A stretch of DNA of 64,000 nt from Lewinella sp. LCG006 (GTDB lineage Bacteria; Bacteroidota; Bacteroidia; Chitinophagales; Saprospiraceae), in the NCBI RefSeq assembly GCF_040784935.1, contig NZ_CP160680.1:3814501-3878500 (forward strand). Direction: 5' to 3'. Positions 34,783-43,111 of this stretch are shown here, piece by piece. The translations under genes and the position numbers were made by a program. The notes beneath the pieces were generated by a model that saw nothing but the letters and a program-made list of their open reading frames with translations, was not told where the DNA came from and did no database searches. Each line of letters starts with the position of its first letter. The stretch's first letter is position 1.

Positions 34783-37167
34783 ATGCTACACTTGAAATTA
34801 GCTTGGCGCCAACTGCGCAAACACCGCTTTTTTTCGCTCCTCAATCTGTTGGGGCTCACGGTAGGGATGACGGCAGCCATGGCATTGTTTCTCTACGTGC
34901 AAAAGGAATACGCCTTTGATCGCTATCATCACAATGCCGATCAAATTGTGAGGGTCAACCTCAAGGTGGCCGATGGTGCTATGGAGGAGAATTGGGCCTC
35001 CGCTCCCAATATTGCTGGCCCGGCACTTGCGGAGGCGATGCCCGAGGTAAAAGCATTTGTACGCTTGTTGCACCACAATTTTGGGCTTACTGCTTCGGTG
35101 GCTTACGGTGATAAACGCTTCAAGGAAGAGCGCCTCTTTTGGGCCGACTCTACTATGTTGGAGGTCTTTGATGTTTCCCTGGTCGAAGGAGATCGCGCCA
35201 CCGCGCTTGATCGCCCGGCAACGGCCATGCTCAATGCCAGTACCGCAAAACGCATCTTTGGCGAACAAAACCCCATTGGCAAACAACTCCTGATCGACAA
35301 TGAGTCAAGTGTAGAAATTACGGGTGTTTTTGCTGATTTTCCAGATCATTCCTCCTGGCAGCCAAACATTATTGGCTCTTTTAGCTCTGTGGGTTGGGCG
35401 TATAATAATTTGTATTGGAGCAATGCGAGTTATGAAACCTTTCTGTTGCTAAGGCCAGGGTTTGACCTAGCGAATATTAACACCAAAATTGAAGCTGTTT
35501 TAGACGAGGCAGTAGCACCCGAAAATCAATGGTTTACCCTTTGGGCACAGCCACTCACCGATATTCATCTGTATTCCTCGGGCATTTCCTCGGGGTACGC
35601 CACTCGTCTTGGTGATGCTAAACAAGTACGCCTGATGGGGATTCTGGCCCTGGTGGTTTTATTGCTGGCTTGTTTCAATTATATCAACCTGACAACGGCC
35701 CGTTCACAGCAACGACTCCGGGAAGTAGGGATCAGCAAGGCTGTAGGTGCTTCTACCCGACACATGGTGGGGCGATTTCTTTCGGAAACAGCCCTGCTCA
35801 CCGGTGTAGCGGTAATCCTTTCGATGGGATTGTTAACCGTCATTTCGCCCAGTTTGTCGGCACTCACCCAGCGTGATTTGCATTGGCAGCAGTTGCTGGA
35901 AAATGGGTGGTGGCTGATGGTGCCAGCTATTTGGCTGACGGTCACCGTGGTTGCGGGGATTTATCCCGCTTTGGCTTTAGGGATGAACAATGCCAAGCAA
36001 TTGCTACAACCGGTAGCGCAACAGGGGAGTGGGCACGCTGTTTTTAGGAAGTTTCTGGTCGTTGGGCAGTTTGTGGTGTGCATTGCGCTCATAGCTGGCG
36101 CCTTGCTTTGCCAAAAACAGATTACTTACTTGGGGCAAAAAAAGCTAGGCTACGGTGTTGATGCCGTGGTCGCTATCAACTTGGCAGGCTCGGACAGCGA
36201 AGCTGGTAAAACGGCACTTGAAAAGAATATCGCTCAACAAACAGGAATCGAAAAAGTAGCCCGGGCACAGGCTTATCCAGGTATTGGCACCAGTGGTTAT
36301 GCTATTTCTGATCCTGATAACCCACAGATTCCCCACCGGGTACTGGCCAGCCTTTCGGAGCCAGGGACGGAAGATTTGTTGGGGTTGGAGTTGTTGGCCG
36401 GAAAGTTCATCACCGCTCAAGCGGAAGGCGATACGACAATTGATGTGGTCGTCAATGAGCAGTTGATCAGTATTTTTGGTTGGACACCCGAAGAAGCCAT
36501 CGGTCAGACGCCCGGTAACTTGTTTGACTCCAGCACTAAAATCGTGGGCGTCGTCAAAGATTTTCATTTTGAATCCCTTCACCATCCCATCGGAGCTTAT
36601 GCCTTACACAACGATCAGAACAAGGCCAACCCCAACTTTTTACTGGTGCGCGTCCGCCCGGATGCGCTCAATGGGATGTTGCCAAAGTTAGAGCACCTGT
36701 TTCGGGAGCACCTGCCAGAAGCTGCTTTTGATTATACCTTCCTGGATCAGACCGTTGCGGGTTTTTATGACAATGAGACCCGACTTTCCAGAGTCGTATG
36801 GCTTTTTACTTTGCTAACGATTTTTATTTCTGCTCTAGGCTTGCTTGGCCTGGCTACTTTTGCTGCCGCACAGCGCACCAAGGAAATCAGCATTCGGAAG
36901 ATCCTGGGAGCGAGTGTTGGAGGTATTGTATTGCTCCTTTCTAAGGATTTTCTGTGGCTGGTGGCCATTGCGGTGCTTTTGGCAGTGCCGCTCGGCTGGT
37001 GGGCGATGCAAGAATGGTTGGCCAATTTCGCTTACCGTATTGATATCGAATGGTGGGTGTTTGGCCTTGCCGGAGGAACGGCCCTTCTGATTGCCTTTCT
37101 GACGATAGCGGGACAAAGTTGGCGGGCTGCCGTTCGCAATCCGGTGGATGCTTTGCGGAATCAGTAA
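34783..37167 (+). CDS. Double-FtsX ABC permease 5
   Basis: A 794-residue permease opening MLHLKLAWRQLRKHRFFSLLN. The first coupling loop reads REVGISKAVGAS (about 312), with Ser where the other four have Arg; the second is standard, KEISIRKILGAS (about 699). The central VVGQFVVCIALIAGALLCQ span carries extra cysteines. Last permease of the locus; the next gene begins 168 bp later. Confidence 0.92.
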   Translation: MLHLKLAWRQLRKHRFFSLLNLLGLTVGMTAAMALFLYVQKEYAFDRYHHNADQIVRVNLKVADGAMEENWASAPNIAGPALAEAMPEVKAFVRLLHHNFGLTASVAYGDKRFKEERLFWADSTMLEVFDVSLVEGDRATALDRPATAMLNASTAKRIFGEQNPIGKQLLIDNESSVEITGVFADFPDHSSWQPNIIGSFSSVGWAYNNLYWSNASYETFLLLRPGFDLANINTKIEAVLDEAVAPENQWFTLWAQPLTDIHLYSSGISSGYATRLGDAKQVRLMGILALVVLLLACFNYINLTTARSQQRLREVGISKAVGASTRHMVGRFLSETALLTGVAVILSMGLLTVISPSLSALTQRDLHWQQLLENGWWLMVPAIWLTVTVVAGIYPALALGMNNAKQLLQPVAQQGSGHAVFRKFLVVGQFVVCIALIAGALLCQKQITYLGQKKLGYGVDAVVAINLAGSDSEAGKTALEKNIAQQTGIEKVARAQAYPGIGTSGYAISDPDNPQIPHRVLASLSEPGTEDLLGLELLAGKFITAQAEGDTTIDVVVNEQLISIFGWTPEEAIGQTPGNLFDSSTKIVGVVKDFHFESLHHPIGAYALHNDQNKANPNFLLVRVRPDALNGMLPKLEHLFREHLPEAAFDYTFLDQTVAGFYDNETRLSRVVWLFTLLTIFISALGLLGLATFAAAQRTKEISIRKILGASVGGIVLLLSKDFLWLVAIAVLLAVPLGWWAMQEWLANFAYRIDIEWWVFGLAGGTALLIAFLTIAGQSWRAAVRNPVDALRNQ

Positions 37168-37335
37168 CTCGGGATTCATCCCGAGTGAGAAAAGAAATAA
37201 CATTCTTCACCTTACAAATAATCAACCTTCCCTAACACTCACGAGCCCAGGGTCTACACTTACGCATTGTTTTCCATAATAAGGATAAAGCATGCTTAGT
37301 TTTGAGTTATTCCTCACACAGAAAACTTCATTACT

Positions 37336-38280
37336 ATGCGTCAGTTATTGCTTGTTTTAATCGGATTAATTATCGCTTTACTCTGTTGCAGCTGTGGCCA
37401 AAAAACGGCTACCGAACGGACCGAACAGATTAGTGAAATCAGCTTTTCGGATGTACGCCTCGGAGATGGCGTGCCATTGAACATTAGCGTTGCCATTTAT
37501 TGGCAAGGTGAAAATACGGAAGTGGGCAAGGCTCGTCCGGATACCGTTTTGGCCCGGCTGCTATATGCTCGTGGCATGGAGACCATTCGCGATATTACCA
37601 ACCAGTTTGCTCCTGTTGATTCTGTTTTCAGTACGCGCAGGGATGATTTTATTGCTACCGTCAAAGAAGGGATGTTGATGCGGTTGCCGGAGCCTGATCT
37701 TACCGTAAGAGATGTTATCGTTTTAGATGTGCGCTTTCCGCAAGCTTTTACGCAAGCGCTGGAAGATATAGGGTTACAAGATTTACGAGAGGAACAGATT
37801 AAGAAACAAAATCAGTTGGCTTTAGCCCAAGCGGCAGCTAATGAGAAAAAAGCAGTAGCGGAGGGTGAGGTAGCAGTTGCTTTGGCGGAAGCAGAAGGCC
37901 GCCTGCAAGCTATCCAGGCGCGCACGGAAAGTAGCCGCCGCAAGAGTGAAATGGCCAAAGCCGAAACCGCTGCCGCAGTAGCCCGTACCCAGGCAGTAGC
38001 CGAAGCCGATCGCCTGCGTCAGCTCAAAGCAGTAGAAGTGGAGAAGCAACGGGAGTTGGAAATGATCGCGGTAGAAAAACAGCGAGCGATGGACAAGGTA
38101 GGGTTTGAACAACAGCTGGAACTTGCGCGTCTTTGCCAGGAAAATCCCACTTACGCCTCCTTTTTAGTCAATCGAGAATTAGCGGGTAATGTTGAGATAG
38201 CAGTGCTTCCCACAGGTACTGATATGAATGTTTTTGGTGGTTTACTACAATCCAAACTGCCCGGAAAAACCAATAATTAA
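37336..38280 (+). CDS. SPFH/band-7-like lipoprotein
   Basis: A 314-residue product with a hydrophobic leader and cysteine-rich lipobox region (IALLCCSCGQ). It continues as an SPFH-like domain (about 30-155; VPLNISVAIYWQ, FIATVKEGMLMRLPEPDLTVRDVIVLDVRFPQAF) and a long, charged Ala/Glu/Lys-rich coiled coil (about 155-270). SPFH proteins form membrane-associated oligomers. Here the anchor appears to be a lipid rather than a transmembrane helix, placing the coiled coil outside the cytoplasm. It lies between the permease row and the histidine kinase; no functional link is shown. Confidence 0.75.
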   Translation: MRQLLLVLIGLIIALLCCSCGQKTATERTEQISEISFSDVRLGDGVPLNISVAIYWQGENTEVGKARPDTVLARLLYARGMETIRDITNQFAPVDSVFSTRRDDFIATVKEGMLMRLPEPDLTVRDVIVLDVRFPQAFTQALEDIGLQDLREEQIKKQNQLALAQAAANEKKAVAEGEVAVALAEAEGRLQAIQARTESSRRKSEMAKAETAAAVARTQAVAEADRLRQLKAVEVEKQRELEMIAVEKQRAMDKVGFEQQLELARLCQENPTYASFLVNRELAGNVEIAVLPTGTDMNVFGGLLQSKLPGKTNN

Positions 38281-38331
38281 CATCTGTCGGTGCCTGAAAA
38301 ACGCGCTCTCTAAATTTATCAACATTTTCTA

Positions 38332-38339
38332 TATCTTTG
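38332..38339 (+). promoter_or_regulatory. Bacteroidota -7 element (TATCTTTG) for the histidine kinase
   Basis: TATCTTTG matches TAnnTTTG, about 105 bp upstream of the kinase ATG at 38444. No -33 TTTG was found at normal spacing. Confidence 0.5.
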
Positions 38340-38443
38340 TAGAACTTAAACTTTTATCCTGTCACTTACTTACCTGAAATTCCCATACCCACTTTATGTA
38401 AATAGTTATCTTGTTGTCTGTAATGCCGTTCGGAAAGATAATT

Positions 38444-40303
38444 ATGGGGAATATTTTTAAAAGCTACCTGTTTTTTGTTTGTTTACTACTGCATTGTGGA
38501 GTAGTAATGCAAGTATATTGTGCACCATTGGATTTGGTAGATTCCTTAGAAGTAGAACGTAATAATAAGGAAGCTTGGGATTACAAAAACACAGCACCTG
38601 ATACGGCACGTCAAAGAGCGCTGGCTGCGATTGAATTAGCCAATAAAATTAATTTTCCTAAAGGAGTTGCGGATGGACTACATATTCTGGGGATGGTCCA
38701 GTGGTCGCGTGGAGATCGTGCGGGTGCTTTGGATTATTACTTAAAGGCTTTAGCTATTCGCCAAGAAATTAATGATTCTTTGGGATTGGGTCGCTCTTTT
38801 AATAACATAGGTAACGTTTATTTTGCACAGGAAAATTATGATTCAGCCCTGGTCTATTACCAACAGGGAAGGGATATTCGAAGGTCGCTAAGAGACATTG
38901 TAGGCTTGATCTATTCGCTCAGCAATTTAGGCGATGTCGCGTTGGAACTGGATGATATCCCCAAAGCAAAACAATACTACCAACAAAGTGAACAGCTTGC
39001 CCGCAGGGAAAATGTAGCCACTGCCATTGCGCATGTCAAAGGTCGATTAGGGCGATTGTCCTTGCAAATGGGAGATAAAAAAGAAGCCCAGAACAACTGG
39101 GAAGAAGCGTTGTCGTTCGCCGAGCAGTCAACGGATCGCCGATTGATTTCGAGCTGCTTACTGGAGGTTGTTCGCTTGATGATGCTTAATAAAAAGACCG
39201 TACTCACTAAGCAAGAAGATTACGCGCGGCGTAGCTTGGAGCTAGCGGCAGCTACGGGAGCGCTGGATTTGCAAACAGAAGCAGCCATGGTATTGGCACA
39301 GTTGTCAGCCCTCAAAGGGGATTTCGACCAGGTGTTTTTTTACCAGGCGCATTATCGTCAGTTGGTCGAGGAGCTGGTAGAAAAAAGTAAGAATGAAGCG
39401 ATTACAGCGGTTCAGACCATATACTCACTCGAACGACAAGCCGAAGAAGAACTAGCAGCAGAAAAGCGGATTGGCGAAGAGTTGTCAAAGAAAAATAACC
39501 ACTTGTTATTTGGCCTGTTGCTGAGCGGGATATTATTGATGATCGTGTTGACTTTTAGCTTTTTCCGGGCTTATCGCAAACAATTCGCTTTCGCTCAAAC
39601 CTTGGAGGTGAAAAACAAGGAGCTGGCTGCTCGTTATGCTGATTTGCGAGAGTTTGCCAAAATTGCGTCCCACGACCTCAAAGAACCCGTGAGAAATATT
39701 GGCGCTTTTGCAAATTTGCTACAGCGTAGAAATGGCCAAACGCTTGACACGAATGCGCAAGAATATCTGGCATACATTGTAGCTGGTGCCAAAAATATGA
39801 ATGAGCTGTTGAGTGATCTACAGCTCTTTACTGATCTGGCGAGTCAGGCAAATACGGCCCATCATGTAGTCCTATTAAGGCCAATGCTACAGGAAGTTTT
39901 TAAAAAACAGGCCGACGAGCAAAAGAAACCCAATGCCCAATTGACGATTAGTGACCTGCCAGGGATCAGCGGTCATCCAGATTTACTGAAAATTCTTTTT
40001 GGGCATCTTTTTCAAAATGCGCTCAAATTTGATGCCGCCTCCGAACCCAAAGTGGAGGTGTCTTACCTGTTGCGTGGCAAAAACCACCAATTGTCCATCA
40101 AAGACCAGGGTATTGGTATCGAAAAAGAATACCAAACTCAAATTTTTGACATCTTCCAACGCCTCGACAAGCAACGTTTTGAGGGCACAGGCATGGGGCT
40201 GGCGATCTGCCGCCGCATCGTAGAACTTCACCAAGGGCGCATCTGGATGGAAAGCACGCCAGGGCAGGGGAGCACCTTTTTTGTGGAATTTCCGGCGTGG
40301 TAG
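38444..40303 (+). CDS. TPR-containing sensor histidine kinase
   Basis: About 619 residues from the ATG at 38444 (MGNIFKSYLFF; an ATG at 38411 adds 11 residues before the signal-like segment). Order: signal/anchor (to about 28), periplasmic TPR repeats (about 45-320, such as GRSFNNIGNVYFAQENYDSALVYYQQG), a coiled segment, a membrane span (about 353-375), then HisKA with phospho-acceptor H410 in IASHDLKEPVRNIG. The HATPase domain has FQNALKFD, DQGIGIE and GTGMGLAICRRIVE. No regulator gene is adjacent, so the partner is unknown; the NtrC-type regulator at 20222-21601 is a candidate. Confidence 0.92.
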   Translation: MGNIFKSYLFFVCLLLHCGVVMQVYCAPLDLVDSLEVERNNKEAWDYKNTAPDTARQRALAAIELANKINFPKGVADGLHILGMVQWSRGDRAGALDYYLKALAIRQEINDSLGLGRSFNNIGNVYFAQENYDSALVYYQQGRDIRRSLRDIVGLIYSLSNLGDVALELDDIPKAKQYYQQSEQLARRENVATAIAHVKGRLGRLSLQMGDKKEAQNNWEEALSFAEQSTDRRLISSCLLEVVRLMMLNKKTVLTKQEDYARRSLELAAATGALDLQTEAAMVLAQLSALKGDFDQVFFYQAHYRQLVEELVEKSKNEAITAVQTIYSLERQAEEELAAEKRIGEELSKKNNHLLFGLLLSGILLMIVLTFSFFRAYRKQFAFAQTLEVKNKELAARYADLREFAKIASHDLKEPVRNIGAFANLLQRRNGQTLDTNAQEYLAYIVAGAKNMNELLSDLQLFTDLASQANTAHHVVLLRPMLQEVFKKQADEQKKPNAQLTISDLPGISGHPDLLKILFGHLFQNALKFDAASEPKVEVSYLLRGKNHQLSIKDQGIGIEKEYQTQIFDIFQRLDKQRFEGTGMGLAICRRIVELHQGRIWMESTPGQGSTFFVEFPAW

Positions 40304-40359
40304 AAAAAAGGAAAGAGGGATGATGCCTGCAAAAGCACCACCCCTCTTCCCTTTTCTAC
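40300..40359. terminator. Hairpin between convergent genes
   Basis: GTAGAAAAAAGGAAAGAGGG (40300-40319) pairs with CCCCTCTTCCCTTTTCTAC (40341-40359), with small bulges, around a 21-nt loop. It lies between the kinase and DPP III genes and probably ends both transcripts. Confidence 0.65.
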
Positions 40360-40366
40360 GCTCTAC

Positions 40367-42433
40367 TTACTTCAAGAACGAGTACTTCTGACCATATTCC
40401 AACATCTGCTCCGTGAAGTTGTCAGGATATTCCACCTTGATGTCGGTGATGTTGCCTTGCGCATCTTGCACAGCCACCAATCGAGGATTGATGAAGCCAC
40501 CGTAAGGAGGGATGTTGAGGGATTCACTACGTTGCAACACTTCCTCGTGAATGGCTTTGTTGACTTGTACGCCGTAGTTTTCAATCAGATTTTTACCCGC
40601 TTCGTAGTCGCCTTGGCTTTTGATGCGCTGTACTTCTTTCAGTAATTCGCCGAAGTAGGTCCGTAGGGCACCATAATCTTTGATGTCAATGTAGGTTTTT
40701 CCATCACGTACCGGCATCACTACGGCACCGCTGGCCAGGGCTTTTTCCATTACCCAATTGCTCACCATCTGGCGGTTGCGCATGTGGGCTTGCTGAATGT
40801 TCTGTCCGGGCTCTATGCGCCGTAATTGAAGCATCAGGCCATTGCGGAGATAGTTGTCGTAAGCGGCTTTGCCCACTTCATCGGTCTCAATTAACCCCAG
40901 TTCCTGGAGTTTCGGATCGGTGATGTAATAGAGGGCAAAAAGGTCGGCGCGAGCTTCTTCCAACGGTGATGCGTAGTTGAGCAGCGTTTCTCCAGGGGTA
41001 GCTACTCCTTCTTCCAATTGCCCGGAAGCATGGCCGAGTACTTCGTGGAGGGCGGTAATCATTTTGCCAGCGACCTGGCCGTGTGCTATTGCCCGCGCTT
41101 TTTCTTCATCGTCGTTGACAAATTCGTTCAATAGTCCAGGGCCATCGGCCTCATTGTAGGCATGACTGATATTTCCCAGACTTACAGATTTGGAGCCGTG
41201 TTCTGCTCTGATCCAGTTGGCATTCGGCAGGTTCACGCCAATGGGAGTAGAGGGGCTGGCATCACCTGCTTCGCCCGCCACGGTCACCACTTTGTAGCTA
41301 ATTCCCGTAACGGTAGGCTTGCGGTGCTGGGGTAGTACGGGGCTGTTGTCTTCAAACCACTGCGCATTTTCTGCTACTTTGGCCATCCGGGAAGAGGCAT
41401 CAAAATCATCAATCTGAACGATGGTTTCGTAGCTGCCCTTGAGCCCCATAGGGTCGAGGTATACTTCGATAAAGGAGTTGATGTAGTCAATGTCTCCCTT
41501 AGTAGCTTTTACCCAGGCAATGTTGTATTCGTCCCAGGTCACGAGATCACCCGTACGGTAGTACTCGATGAGTTTGCGCAAGGCGTCGGCCTGGGGCTCG
41601 TTTTCGGCAACACTGACGGCTTTTTCCAGCCATTTGATGATTTCCTGGATGGCTTCACCATACAGACCATCGGCTTTGTAAACCTGCTCGTAGAGCTTTC
41701 CATCCTCTCCGCGAGCTACCCGGCTATTGAGGCCCATACTGACTCTGTCGTCTTTCAGACCTTTTTTCATCTTGGCGTAAAAGGCTTCCACCTCCGCCTG
41801 AGTGATATCGGGTGCATAAAAGTTGACCGCAGAAGCCAGCACCAGGTCGTCACCTTCCTGAGCCACTTTTTTATTGTCCTTGGCAGGATCGAAAATAGCG
41901 GCCAGTTCATCTTCGGTTAGCGTGACTCCAACATCACTTAATAAGCCTTCCAAATACGCTTGCGAAAAGCCAGGCTTGAACTTGTCATTGGAATAGTGGT
42001 GGTGAATGCCGCTGGCAAACCACACTTCCTTAGCGTAAAGCTCAAACGCTTCCCAATCGGCTCCATCACGCTGCCCCGAAAAATTGCCCATGATGGCATC
42101 AATGGCATGGCGAATCGCCAGATTGTGGCGGTAATTCTGATCGTAAATAATGTCACGACCAGCCAAACCTGCTTCGGTTAAGTAATACACCAGTTTTTTC
42201 TGACTGAGTGTCAATTGATCAAAACCAGGTATTTGATAACGGATGATTCGCTTGTCAGCGAAGCTTTCGGGGCTCCACAGAAAATCATCAACTTCCGTCA
42301 CCGCCGGAAATTCTTCCACCGTATCCTTGGACTCGGGAGCTGGTTGGCAGGCGAGTAGTGTTAATAGTGGCAATAGCCAAAGAGACGGAGAAAATAGGTT
42401 TATTTCCGTCAAAATGCATAGGTATTTTTTCAT
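40367..42433 (-). CDS. Dipeptidyl-peptidase III (M49 zinc peptidase), lipoprotein
   Basis: Removes dipeptides from the N-terminus of oligopeptides. The 688-residue product has the M49 zinc site HEVLGH (463-468) and downstream EEARAD (492-497), in which E493 is the likely third ligand. The N-terminus is a signal sequence with lipobox LLTLLAC (C29), so the enzyme is probably anchored outside the cytoplasm. Length fits bacterial M49 enzymes. It is third in a leftward series after the tricorn-like and DUF4112 genes, but 110 bp from the latter. Confidence 0.92.
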   Translation of the reverse strand: MKKYLCILTEINLFSPSLWLLPLLTLLACQPAPESKDTVEEFPAVTEVDDFLWSPESFADKRIIRYQIPGFDQLTLSQKKLVYYLTEAGLAGRDIIYDQNYRHNLAIRHAIDAIMGNFSGQRDGADWEAFELYAKEVWFASGIHHHYSNDKFKPGFSQAYLEGLLSDVGVTLTEDELAAIFDPAKDNKKVAQEGDDLVLASAVNFYAPDITQAEVEAFYAKMKKGLKDDRVSMGLNSRVARGEDGKLYEQVYKADGLYGEAIQEIIKWLEKAVSVAENEPQADALRKLIEYYRTGDLVTWDEYNIAWVKATKGDIDYINSFIEVYLDPMGLKGSYETIVQIDDFDASSRMAKVAENAQWFEDNSPVLPQHRKPTVTGISYKVVTVAGEAGDASPSTPIGVNLPNANWIRAEHGSKSVSLGNISHAYNEADGPGLLNEFVNDDEEKARAIAHGQVAGKMITALHEVLGHASGQLEEGVATPGETLLNYASPLEEARADLFALYYITDPKLQELGLIETDEVGKAAYDNYLRNGLMLQLRRIEPGQNIQQAHMRNRQMVSNWVMEKALASGAVVMPVRDGKTYIDIKDYGALRTYFGELLKEVQRIKSQGDYEAGKNLIENYGVQVNKAIHEEVLQRSESLNIPPYGGFINPRLVAVQDAQGNITDIKVEYPDNFTEQMLEYGQKYSFLK

Positions 42434-42543
42434 ACGAAAAGGTTTAAATTATTAGTTACGCTTTATAACGGGAGTGCTCATGGCATAGGGACTATTTACG
42501 GTATCTTTTCCAACAAGCTCCTGCTGGACTTCATATACACCCC

Positions 42544-43023
42544 TTATGTTGTTCCGGTAATCAAGGCCCAAAAGGTACCTAAAATCCAGCCAATCAGGTA
42601 AATGGCAGCGATAATTATTCCGATAACAAACAAGAGTACCACAATGACAACAAAGGTTGCACTCCCTTGGTGTTCGCCTTCCTCATAGTGTTCTTTGAGA
42701 AGTGTCAGGTTCCGTCGATTGGCACGGTAAGAAAGATCAAAGATATCACCAAGTATCGGAATGGATCCGATGACCCCATCGAGGAGGATGTTCCACAACA
42801 TCTTTACGATCACCATGCCACTAGCGCCTTTTCGCGCCATCACACTCACCAGCATACCACTGATGCCTAAGGAAACCACGTCACCAACTCCGGGAACCAG
42901 TCCAATGATAAAATCAAATCCAAACCGGATTTCTGTTCCGGGAATTCTAAACTGGTTGTCCAATAGCTTGGTGGTGGTGTCCAACCATTTTAATTCCGGC
43001 CGGTCCTGGTTTTTTTCTTCCAT
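42544..43023 (-). CDS. DUF4112 membrane protein
   Basis: A 159-residue protein with the DUF4112 pattern: LDTTTKLLDNQFRIPGTEIRFGFDFIIGLVPGVGD near the N-terminus, GVIGSIPILGDIFDLSYRANRRNL in the middle, and a final hydrophobic helix (about 122-150). The family has no known function. The ATG is clear. Encoded 88 bp after the tricorn-like gene, with a very long palindrome between them. Confidence 0.85.
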   Translation of the reverse strand: MEEKNQDRPELKWLDTTTKLLDNQFRIPGTEIRFGFDFIIGLVPGVGDVVSLGISGMLVSVMARKGASGMVIVKMLWNILLDGVIGSIPILGDIFDLSYRANRRNLTLLKEHYEEGEHQGSATFVVIVVLLFVIGIIIAAIYLIGWILGTFWALITGTT

Positions 43024-43044
43024 GGTTTACTTCAATTCTAATTC

Positions 43045-43098
43045 GGGCAAATTCAGGGTAGGGCAAATTCATGAATTTACCCTACCCTGAATTTACCC
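43045..43098. repeat. Nearly perfect 26-bp-arm palindrome (AAATTC family)
   Basis: The arms (43045-43070 and 43073-43098) mirror each other except at two positions, with only AT between. Each arm holds two GGG(C/T)AAATTC modules. Single modules of the same type occur at 50347-50368 and 57141-57166. It may end the tricorn transcript or be a repetitive element. Confidence 0.8.
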
Positions 43099-43111
43099 TG
43101 TGCGGATTGAT

